Assembly: GCA_035701465.1 (NCBI GenBank)
Contig: DASSMU010000093.1
Location: forward strand, 1-6,974
DNA length: 6,974 nucleotides
Direction: 5' to 3'
Origin: VRUE01 sp035701465
Lineage (GTDB): Bacteria; Actinomycetota; Thermoleophilia; Solirubrobacterales; 70-9
In this document: positions 1 to 5,940 of the stretch, piece by piece
Position numbering within the stretch: position 1 is the first letter of the stretch
Layout: the number at the start of each line of letters is the position of its first letter
Position numbers and translations under genes: made by a program
The notes under the pieces: model-generated
The model's input: only the letters and a program-made list of their open reading frames with translations
The model's database searches: none
Told to the model about the DNA's origin: nothing

Positions 1-735
1 GCCGCTGACCTCGTCGCGGACGACGCGGCCCTCGTAGAGCTCGATCACGCGGCGGCGCATGTTGTCGACCATCTCGCGGTCGTGGGTGACGACGACGACG
101 GTCGTGCCGGTCTTGTTGATCCGGTAGAGCAGCTGCATCACCCCGATCGAGGTGACCGGGTCGAGGTTGCCGCTGGGCTCATCGGCGAGCAGCAGCGGCG
201 GGTGGTTGACGAAGGCGCGGGCGATCGAGACGCGCTGCTGCTCGCCGCCGGAGAGCTGGTCGGGGTAGCTGTGCAGTTTGGTCGAGAGGCCGACGAGGCG
301 CAGCGTCTCCGGCACCTGGGTGCGGATCTGGGAACGTGAGGCGCCGATCACCTGCAGCGCGTAGGCGACGTTGTCGTAGACGGTGCGGTCGGGCAGCAGC
401 TTGAAGTCCTGGAAGACGGTGCCGATGTTGCGTCGCAGCTGCGGGATCTTCTTCTCCGGCAGGGCGCCGATGTCGCGGCCGGCGATTCGCACGGTGCCGT
501 CGGTGACCGCCTCGTCGCGGATCAGGGTCTTGATCAGGGTCGACTTGCCGCAGCCGGTCGGGCCGACGAGGAAGACGAACTCGCCGCGGTCGACGGCCAG
601 CGAGACCCGGTCCAGTGCCATGTGGCCACCGGGGTAGACCTTGGTCACGTCGCGCAGCTCGATGATCGGCTTGCCACCGGCGCGCCGTCGCTGCGGCTCC
701 TCGCCGCCCGTCTTTCGCTTTCGCAATCTGGCCAT
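1..735 (-). CDS. ftsE: Cell-division ABC ATPase FtsE (3' end beyond window)
   Basis: FtsE is the cytoplasmic ATPase that pairs with membrane protein FtsX to control peptidoglycan hydrolases at the division site. The visible 245 residues carry a complete ABC set: Walker A GPTGCGKST (58-66), Q-loop Gln109 in VFQDFKLLP, signature LSGGEQQR (161-168), Walker B LLLADEP (181-187) and H-loop His218 in VVVVTHDRE. The LADEPSGNLD and FKLLPDRTVYDNVAYAL stretches are typical of FtsE rather than of other small ABC ATPases. The reading frame is still open at base 1, so the C-terminus is missing. The ATG at 735 has AAGGG nine nt upstream; a GTG two codons earlier is also possible. A basic stretch of about 22 residues precedes the first conserved strand, longer than in E. 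coli FtsE. ftsX is expected next on the left but is outside the window. Confidence 0.93.
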   Translation of the reverse strand, partial: MARLRKRKTGGEEPQRRRAGGKPIIELRDVTKVYPGGHMALDRVSLAVDRGEFVFLVGPTGCGKSTLIKTLIRDEAVTDGTVRIAGRDIGALPEKKIPQLRRNIGTVFQDFKLLPDRTVYDNVAYALQVIGASRSQIRTQVPETLRLVGLSTKLHSYPDQLSGGEQQRVSIARAFVNHPPLLLADEPSGNLDPVTSIGVMQLLYRINKTGTTVVVVTHDREMVDNMRRRVIELYEGRVVRDEVSG

Positions 736-944
736 GCCCACGGACCCTTCTGCGGATACAGGGTGACTCCTGCGCACCTTCGGCCGCGCAATTCCCCGCC
801 CAATCGAAGTGAACGACAGCCTAGCAAATTATTAGCGACTCTTAACAAATTGCACGATGGACCTAAAAGCGATTGTTGATGTAACAAGTTGGATTATTCT
901 AAAAATAACTTGCATAGTTAGAAAACACTTGTAGGGTGCACTCG
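736..944. promoter_or_regulatory. Divergent, AT-rich intergenic region between ftsE and the tyrosinase cassette
   Basis: This 209-nt spacer separates two divergently transcribed units. Its core is very different from the rest of the window: 841-930 is about 31% G+C by hand count, within otherwise strongly GC-rich DNA. It contains several copies of an ACAAGT/ACTTGT-like word: CAAGTT at 885-890 faces AACTTG at 907-912 (16-nt loop), and ACTTGT recurs at 927-932. Toward ftsE, TTGTTA (complement of 843-848) and TAGGCT (complement of 818-823) could be promoter hexamers, but their 19-nt spacing is long. I infer that both divergent promoters and possibly an operator lie here. No ORF of substance is visible. 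Confidence 0.55.
910..937 (+). promoter_or_regulatory. Candidate sigma-70-type promoter for the cassette, possibly leaderless
   Basis: TTGCAT (910-915) and TAGGGT (932-937) are separated by 16 nt. TAGGGT fits the TANNNT form of actinobacterial -10 elements. Its last base lies 7 nt before the ATG at 945, so transcription could begin on or just before that A and give a leaderless mRNA. The competing reading is that AGGG at 933-936 is a Shine-Dalgarno sequence 8 nt before the ATG, with the promoter further upstream in the AT-rich block. The sequence alone cannot decide. Confidence 0.35.
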
Positions 945-1103
945 ATGTTGGCTCACATAGTCGGCATACCAGTCGAGGAGACCGCACTCAACTTCGCACC
1001 GATCGCCGCCGCCACGGGTGGGCTGGCCGGCCTGCGGTTGCGCTCCGCTCTTCGGCGTCGCAGCCGCCGCAAGACACACCTCCTCCCCCGGAGCCCGCGA
1101 TGA
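945..1103 (+). CDS. 52-aa Arg-rich small protein, possible single membrane segment
   Basis: A short ORF absent from the supplied ORF list. It encodes 52 residues starting MLAHIVGIPVEET, then a moderately hydrophobic, Ala/Gly-rich segment (about 13-30), then a strongly basic tail (RLRSALRRRSRRK, 31-43). That layout suits a small membrane protein with the basic tail in the cytoplasm, though the segment is only weakly hydrophobic. Two things support it as a real gene. Its TGA overlaps the next start as ATGA (1100-1103), the classic translational-coupling arrangement, and its ATG sits just downstream of an AT-rich promoter-like region. The N-terminal MLAH..G.PVEE pattern looks familiar from small hypothetical actinobacterial proteins, but that is recollection, not a search result. 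Function unknown; it does not resemble the MelC1 copper caddie. Confidence 0.6.
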   Translation: MLAHIVGIPVEETALNFAPIAAATGGLAGLRLRSALRRRSRRKTHLLPRSPR

Positions 1104-1900
1104 GTGTCGCCTCCCCCAGCCCCACACACGCACCGGTAGCCCTGCGCCACCGGCGCAGCGTTCGACGGCTCACCGCTGGACAGCTGAGTGACTTTCGCAA
1201 GGCGATCACCGCCGCCCAGGCCGTGAGTGACGATCGTGGCTACCAATACTGGGCGGGAATCCACGGCCTGCCCCTGCCGCGATACTGCATCCACCACGAA
1301 GAGCTGTTCCTGCCCTGGCACCGGGCCTATCTCTACCTCTTCGAGAAGACCCTGCAGGATCGCGTCCCCGGCGTAACCCTCCCCTGGTGGGACTGGACTG
1401 CGGGTCACGACGAAGGCATTCCCGACGCATACGCGCGGCGGCGAGCCGGCGGGACAAAAAACCCACTGTACGACTCGCCGATCCAGCCGTCCGGTCGCGA
1501 GAACCCACGCCAGGCACGCACGGTTCGTCAGCCGGAACCCCCCGGCGCGCTCCCAACGCTAGACGAGGTAGAAGTCCTGGTAGGCGAGAACACCGACTTC
1601 CTCACCTTCCAAACCCAGCTCGAGAGCGTTCACGACGGAGTGCACATGTGGGTCGGGGGGACGATGGAAGACATCAACACCGCCGCCTACGACCCAATCT
1701 TCTGGGCCCACCACTGCATGATCGACCGCCTCTGGTATCTCTGGCAGCAACATCACCGCAGGACGGGAATCCCGGAAAGGCTGCTCGACCTCGCGCTGCC
1801 ACCGTTCCCGATGACCGTGCGCGACACCCTCGCGACGACCGGGCTCGGCTACGACTACGCGGCCTCGACGGCTGCCGCGGAAGGCCCGGGCCATGGTTGA
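1100..1900 (+). CDS. Tyrosinase-family type-3 copper oxidase (catalytic domain only)
   Basis: A 266-aa protein made of the common central domain of tyrosinases, which bind two coppers and oxidise phenols or catechols to quinones. The CuA site is visible as His55 (WAGIHG), His65 (in CIHHEELFLPWHR) and His74. The CuB site has His178 and His182 (VHDGVHMWVGG) plus His204 or His205 in DPIFWAHHCMIDRLW. Cys63 lies two residues before His65, matching the Cys-x-His thioether found in fungal tyrosinases and molluscan hemocyanins; to my knowledge Streptomyces MelC2 and Bacillus enzymes lack it. The residue after the first CuB His is Asp179, where Asn is common, so monophenolase activity cannot be assumed. 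There is no Sec or Tat signal. GGAG six nt before the ATG supports this start. The chain ends soon after the copper domain and overlaps the next gene, which supplies a beta-sandwich-like domain. Confidence 0.92.
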   Translation: MSVASPSPTHAPVALRHRRSVRRLTAGQLSDFRKAITAAQAVSDDRGYQYWAGIHGLPLPRYCIHHEELFLPWHRAYLYLFEKTLQDRVPGVTLPWWDWTAGHDEGIPDAYARRRAGGTKNPLYDSPIQPSGRENPRQARTVRQPEPPGALPTLDEVEVLVGENTDFLTFQTQLESVHDGVHMWVGGTMEDINTAAYDPIFWAHHCMIDRLWYLWQQHHRRTGIPERLLDLALPPFPMTVRDTLATTGLGYDYAASTAAAEGPGHG

Positions 1901-2333
1901 GCACTTCACCAGCAAGCCGATCGAGCTTCCCACGGCGGAGCACACATTCAAACGGGCCGACCTGATCTTCTACGGCCTCGACCACTCCGGCGCCTCCTAT
2001 GAAGGACAGGTCTTCCTCGACCCCCGGGGCGTCGGCCGCGATGCCGACAGCACGCACCGCGCCTATGTCGGCGCCTTCTACGTCTTCGGCCATGGCAAAT
2101 GCGTCGGCGACGTAGGCCACTGCGACATCCCAGGCGAGCGCGACCCATTTGACTTGCGACCCCCTCACCAGCTAGAGCCGGCGGCCCGCATCCTCACCGT
2201 AACCGGCGCGCTGCGCGAGCTGCACAAGCGCGAGGCCGATACGGCGAAGGTAACGGTGATCGCTCGCACGGCAGGCAAGGGCGCAGCGAACGTGCTCGCT
2301 TTCGAGACGGTGAGGCTGGCGACCTATGCCTGA
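1893..2333 (+). CDS. Separate tyrosinase/hemocyanin C-terminal-like beta-sandwich protein
   Basis: A 146-aa protein with no signal peptide or membrane segment. Alternating hydrophobic strands such as ADLIFYGLD (22-30), YEGQVFLD (36-43), RAYVGAFYVFGHG (56-68) and VTVIARTA (120-127) suggest a beta sandwich. The order of these strands and the YVFGHG strand resemble the C-terminal domain that packs over the dicopper site in hemocyanin units and some tyrosinases. A compact GHGKCVGDVGHC motif (67-77: His68, Cys70, His76, Cys77) could bind a metal or form a disulfide. The ATG lies inside the end of the tyrosinase gene (8-nt overlap, ATGGTTGA) in the +1 frame, with GGAAGG eight nt upstream, so it should start independently. 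I infer that it associates with the upstream oxidase as a lid, partner or copper-delivery module. The assignment rests on pattern recognition. Confidence 0.6.
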   Translation: MVEHFTSKPIELPTAEHTFKRADLIFYGLDHSGASYEGQVFLDPRGVGRDADSTHRAYVGAFYVFGHGKCVGDVGHCDIPGERDPFDLRPPHQLEPAARILTVTGALRELHKREADTAKVTVIARTAGKGAANVLAFETVRLATYA

Positions 2334-2940
2334 GGAGTCCGCCACTCTGAAAGCACTGAGGCCGCCCAACTTCAACTGGGACGACCTCGCCCAGTACAAG
2401 GCGGAGAAACGCTTCCTCGACGGCTACCCGCCCGACCAGCGCACGTTCTTCTCGCCCCGGGACACGATCCACCCGATGCTCGCCTCGCTTCTCTCCAGCG
2501 CCCAGCGCTCGCTCGTCCTCAACATGTACGGGTACGACGACGACGAACTCGACGAAATCATCCGTCACAAGCTGGACGAGGAGCACGTCTACGTGCAGAT
2601 GAGCCTCGATAAATCCCAGGCCGGGGGCAAACACGCGAAAGAAATCCTGGCGAAGTGGTCCAACACCGAGTTCGGCAACTCGATCGCGATCGGCACCTCC
2701 TCGGTCCACCACGCGATCTCCCATCTCAAGGTGCTGATCGTCGACGGCGTCTACACCGTCACCGGGTCCACCAACTGGTCGCTCTCGGGCGAGGGCGAGC
2801 AGGACAACCAGCTGACGATCAACCGCAACGCCGTGATCGCCGCCGAAACGCGGGCGATCCTCGACCTCAACCACGACTGGATGCTGAAGCAGATGGCCGA
2901 ACCGCCGAAACGCAAAAAAAGCAGCGGAACCTCGGGCTGA
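2326..2940 (+). CDS. Single-HKD phospholipase D-like protein (putative nuclease/phosphodiesterase)
   Basis: A 204-aa protein with one clear HKD motif: His133-x-Lys135-x4-Asp140 followed by GSTN (147-150) in HLKVLIVDGVYTVTGSTNWS. The N-terminal half has the usual PLD-like opening strand and helix (FFSPRDTIHPMLASLLSSAQRSLVLNMYGY, about 41-70). PLD-superfamily enzymes act through a phospho-histidine intermediate; members with a single HKD, such as Nuc and BfiI, dimerise to build one active site and are often nucleases, though lipid or other phosphodiester substrates are possible. There is no signal peptide, and the tail is basic (PPKRKKSS). The start overlaps the previous gene by 8 nt (ATGCCTGA), with GGTGAGG ten nt upstream. 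It ends 41 nt from the convergent tkt stop. Its substrate and link to the oxidase are unknown. Confidence 0.82.
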   Translation: MPEESATLKALRPPNFNWDDLAQYKAEKRFLDGYPPDQRTFFSPRDTIHPMLASLLSSAQRSLVLNMYGYDDDELDEIIRHKLDEEHVYVQMSLDKSQAGGKHAKEILAKWSNTEFGNSIAIGTSSVHHAISHLKVLIVDGVYTVTGSTNWSLSGEGEQDNQLTINRNAVIAAETRAILDLNHDWMLKQMAEPPKRKKSSGTSG

Positions 2941-2981
2941 AGCCAGCCCATGGCCAACCGGGAGTACGGCCGAGGGGTCAG

Positions 2982-4805
2982 TTAGGAGTTGGCCGCTCGC
3001 TCGGCGGCGGCGACGATGTGCTCAGCGTCGATCCCCGCGGCCGCCAGCAGGTCGGCCGGCGGGCCGCTGCCGGGGCGCTCGGTGACGGCGAGGCGCTCCA
3101 GCTTGGTGGCGATGCCGGCGTCGGAGAGTACCGTGGCGACGATCTCGCCGATGCCGCCCTCTGCCCAGTGGTCCTCGACGGTGACGATCGCGCCGGTCTC
3201 GTTGGCCGCCTCGACGATGGTCTCGGCGTCAACCGGCTTCAGCGAGTAGAGGTCGATCACCCGCGCCGGGATCCCTTTGCCGGCGAGCTCCTCGGCCGCG
3301 GTCAGGCATTCGCGCAGGGTGATGCCGGCCCCGATCAGGGTGACGGCGTCCTCGCCGCTGGAGCGGACGGTGCGACTGCCGCCAATCTCGAAGGTCTCGC
3401 CCGGCTCGTAGAGGACGGGGGTCGCCTCGCGGGTCGTCCGCATGTAGCTGATGCCGCGGTGCGTGCGCATCGCGTCGAGCAGCTGCACCGCCTGGTTGGC
3501 GTCGCTGGGGTAGAGGACCACGCTGCCGAGGACGGCGCGCAGCGAGGCGATGTCTTCGAGCGCCATCTGCGAGGGGCCGTCGGGGCCGATCGAGACGCCG
3601 ACGTGGGAGCCGCAGAGCTTCAGGTCGGCGTCGGAGATCGCCGCCATGCGGACGAAGTCGTAGGCGCGGCTGAGGAAGGCGCCGAAGGAGGATGCGAACG
3701 GCTTCCAGCCGCGCGTCTGCATGCCGACGGCGGCGGCGACCATCTGCTGCTCGGCGATGTACATCTCGAAGAAGCGGTCGGGGTGCTTGGCGGCGAAGCG
3801 CTCGGCGTAGGTCGAGTTGCCGACCTCGCCGTCGAGCGCGACGACCTTCTCGTCGACCGAGCCGATCCAGGCCAGGGCGTCGCCGTAGGCGCCGCGGGTG
3901 GCGACCTTTTCGCCGAGCTCGTAGCCGGGCCGCTCGACCGGCGTCTTCTCGATCTCGTAGGGCTTCGGCTCGGGCGGCGCCTGGACGGTGACGCTGAGCG
4001 AGCGGATACCGCCCAGCTCCTCGACCGCGGCCTCGGGATCGGCGAGCGGCTTGCCGTGCTGGTTTTCCTTGTTCTCGACCGCGGCGACGCCGGAGCCCTT
4101 CTTGGTGCGGGCGAAGATCACCGCGGGCCGGTCGGCGTCCTGCGCCCGCGCGTAGGCCGCGTCGATCGCCTCGAAGTCGTGGCCGTCGATCTCCTGCACG
4201 TCCCAGCCGCAGGCACCTGCCCGGGCGGCCAGGCTCGAGGTGTCCCACTCGTGCATGGTCGGGCCACGCTGGCCGAGCCGGTTGACGTCGACGATCGCGA
4301 TCATGTTGTCGAGCCTGGCGTGGCCGGCGTGCTCGAAGGCCTCCCACATCGAGCCCTCGGCCAGCTCGGAATCGCCGCAGAGGACCCAGACTCGCAAGTC
4401 GGAGGACTCCAGGCGCGAGGCGGCGAGGGCGATGCCGACGGCGATCGGCAGCCCCTGCCCGAGCGAGCCGGTGGCGACGTCGACCCAGGGGATCTCCGGC
4501 GTCGGGTGGCCCTGCAGGCGCGAGCCGAACTCGCGAAAGCTGAGCAGCTCCTCGTCGTCGATCGCCCCCGCGGCCTTGTAGAGCGCGTAGAGCAGCGGCG
4601 AGGCGTGACCCTTGGAGAAGACGAGGTGGTCGTTCGCCTTGTTCTCGGGCGCGCCGAAGTCGTAGCGCAGATAGCCGGAGAAGAGCACCGCCATCAGGTC
4701 GGCGGCCGACATCGAGGAGGTCGGGTGGCCGGAGTTCGCCGCGGCGGCGGCGCGGACCGAGTCGACTCGCAGCTGCTGGGCTAGCTCGTGCACGGGCCGG
4801 GACAA
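2982..4805 (-). CDS. tkt: Transketolase, short human-type (about 607 aa)
   Basis: Transketolase moves two-carbon ketol units between sugar phosphates in the pentose phosphate pathway using thiamine diphosphate. This is the short form (607 aa, near human TKT at 623) rather than the roughly 660-aa E. coli form. Visible landmarks are NSGHPTSS (24-31), SKGHASPLLYALY (64-76), GSLGQGLP (113-120), the ThDP/Mg motif GDS (144-146) to Asn175 before RLGQ, the likely catalytic Glu352 in IAEQQMVAAAVG, and GSHVGVSIGPDGPSQMALED (399-418), very like the human sequence. The usual GDG is GDS here. No ATG fits: TTG at 4805 and GTG at 4793 are the candidate starts and neither has a strong Shine-Dalgarno. It begins 9 nt after the nadA stop, so the two are probably co-transcribed and tkt translation may depend on reinitiation. 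Confidence 0.93.
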   Translation of the reverse strand: MSRPVHELAQQLRVDSVRAAAAANSGHPTSSMSAADLMAVLFSGYLRYDFGAPENKANDHLVFSKGHASPLLYALYKAAGAIDDEELLSFREFGSRLQGHPTPEIPWVDVATGSLGQGLPIAVGIALAASRLESSDLRVWVLCGDSELAEGSMWEAFEHAGHARLDNMIAIVDVNRLGQRGPTMHEWDTSSLAARAGACGWDVQEIDGHDFEAIDAAYARAQDADRPAVIFARTKKGSGVAAVENKENQHGKPLADPEAAVEELGGIRSLSVTVQAPPEPKPYEIEKTPVERPGYELGEKVATRGAYGDALAWIGSVDEKVVALDGEVGNSTYAERFAAKHPDRFFEMYIAEQQMVAAAVGMQTRGWKPFASSFGAFLSRAYDFVRMAAISDADLKLCGSHVGVSIGPDGPSQMALEDIASLRAVLGSVVLYPSDANQAVQLLDAMRTHRGISYMRTTREATPVLYEPGETFEIGGSRTVRSSGEDAVTLIGAGITLRECLTAAEELAGKGIPARVIDLYSLKPVDAETIVEAANETGAIVTVEDHWAEGGIGEIVATVLSDAGIATKLERLAVTERPGSGPPADLLAAAGIDAEHIVAAAERAANS

Positions 4806-4814
4806 TATCTGGCG

Positions 4815-5846
4815 CTAGCCGATCGCGACCATGCGCTCGATCGGCAACTTCGCCCGCTCGGCGACCGCCGCCGGGACGCTCACCTCGAACTTCATCTCGC
4901 GCAGGCTGTCGCGCAGCTTCGGCAGCGTGATCATCTTCATGTACTTGCAGAAGGCCATCCGGTTGGCCTCGATCAGGTTGGCCTGGGGAGCCGCCTGCTG
5001 CAGTGGGTAGAGCATGCCGTTCTCGGTGGCGACGACGAAGCTGCCGTCGGGGTGCTCTTCGACGTGGCGAAGCATCCCCGACGTGGAAAGCATGTGCACG
5101 CCCTCGGGATCGATGTCGCCGGCGGCGACGTACTCCATCGCCTGCGTCGCGCAGCCGCACTCGGGGTGGATCAGGAACTCGGCCTCGGGGTGTTCGGCGC
5201 GGGTCTGGGCGATGTCGCCGGGCCGAATGCCGGCGTGGACGTGGCACTCGCCGTCCCAGATGTGGAAGCGGGCGCGGCGCTCGGGATCCTCGTGGAGCCC
5301 GGTCTCACGCTCGACGAAGGCGCCGAGCCACATGTCGGGACCGAAGAGGATCTCGGTCCCGGGCCCGTGCTCGGCCCAGATGTGCTCGACGACCTTGACC
5401 GCGTTGGAGGAGGTGCAGCAGTAGTCGGTCTCGGCCTTGACCTCGGCCGAGGTGTTGACGTACATGACGACGAGGGCGCCGGGGTGCTCGGCCTTCCAGG
5501 CGCGCAGCTGGTCGGCGTCGATCGAGTCGGCGAGCGAGCAGCCGGCGTCGAGGTCGGGGATCAGGACCGTCTTCTCGGGCGAGAGGATCGCCGCCGTCTC
5601 GGCCATGAAGTGGACCCCGCAGAAGGCGATCGCGTCGGCGCCGGTGGCGGCGGCCTGGCGCGAGAGCCCGAGCGAGTCGCCCATGTGGTCGGCGACGTCC
5701 TGGACCTCGGGCAGCTGGTAGTTGTGGGCGAGGATCACCGCGTTGCGCTCGGCGGCAAGCGCGCGCACCTCCTCGCTCAGGGCACGGATCTCCTCCGGCT
5801 CCAGGGCCGGCGTCATCGCGGGTTGGAGTGTGGGCAACTCCTGCAT
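4815..5846 (-). CDS. nadA: Quinolinate synthase NadA
   Basis: NadA condenses iminoaspartate with dihydroxyacetone phosphate to quinolinate, a step of de novo NAD synthesis, using an oxygen-sensitive [4Fe-4S] cluster. The 343-aa length matches E. coli NadA (347). Conserved segments include ILAHNYQLPEVQDVAD (38-53), GDSLGLSRQAA (56-66), FCGVHFMAETAAIL (75-88), DAGCSLADS (100-108), HPECGC (227-232) and STSGML (254-259). The probable cluster ligands are Cys103, Cys201 (WDGECHVH) and Cys300 (MAFCKYMKMITL). The frame stays open upstream, but homology begins only after the ATG at 5846, which has GGAA upstream at a plausible distance. It leads an apparent operon with tkt. nadB and nadC, frequent partners, are not in the window, so the iminoaspartate source is not shown. 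Confidence 0.95.
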   Translation of the reverse strand: MQELPTLQPAMTPALEPEEIRALSEEVRALAAERNAVILAHNYQLPEVQDVADHMGDSLGLSRQAAATGADAIAFCGVHFMAETAAILSPEKTVLIPDLDAGCSLADSIDADQLRAWKAEHPGALVVMYVNTSAEVKAETDYCCTSSNAVKVVEHIWAEHGPGTEILFGPDMWLGAFVERETGLHEDPERRARFHIWDGECHVHAGIRPGDIAQTRAEHPEAEFLIHPECGCATQAMEYVAAGDIDPEGVHMLSTSGMLRHVEEHPDGSFVVATENGMLYPLQQAAPQANLIEANRMAFCKYMKMITLPKLRDSLREMKFEVSVPAAVAERAKLPIERMVAIG

Positions 5847-5912
5847 GGAGCGTTCCGTTTCCGATGTTCGCTGGCAGGGACTTGGATCCCGAAACCAGTC
5901 GAATGAACTGAG

Positions 5913-5933
5913 GACAAGTTTACCGGTCTTGTC
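5913..5933. promoter_or_regulatory. 21-bp inverted repeat, candidate operator
   Basis: GACAAG (5913-5918) and CTTGTC (5928-5933) are perfect inverted arms around a 9-nt centre containing the palindrome ACCGGT (5922-5927). The size and the position in a divergent promoter region suit a dimeric regulator. The same CAAG/CTTG core also appears in the ftsE-cassette spacer, but a 6-bp arm is short enough to occur by chance. Confidence 0.3.
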
Positions 5934-5940
5934 GGGTTGG

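Noticed and set aside
918..1408. Minus-strand ORFs over the start of the cassette
   Set aside because: No homology, opposite to the well-supported small ORF and tyrosinase; shadow frames.
2934..2949. GGGCT/AGCCC hairpin at the end of the PLD-like gene as a terminator
   Set aside because: Only 5 bp, overlaps the stop codon, and no T-run follows directly on either strand (the A7 run at 2914-2920 is about 13 nt from the stem). Not convincing.
2655..4784. Very long plus-strand ORF (709 aa) opposite tkt
   Set aside because: It is antisense to a clearly homologous transketolase, its composition is Gly/Arg/Asp/Val/Leu-rich in the way expected of GC-rich shadow frames, and it has no recognisable domain.
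3229..5247. Long minus-strand ORF (672 aa) overlapping nadA and tkt in another frame
   Set aside because: Arg/Pro/Ala-rich shadow frame spanning two real genes; no domain.
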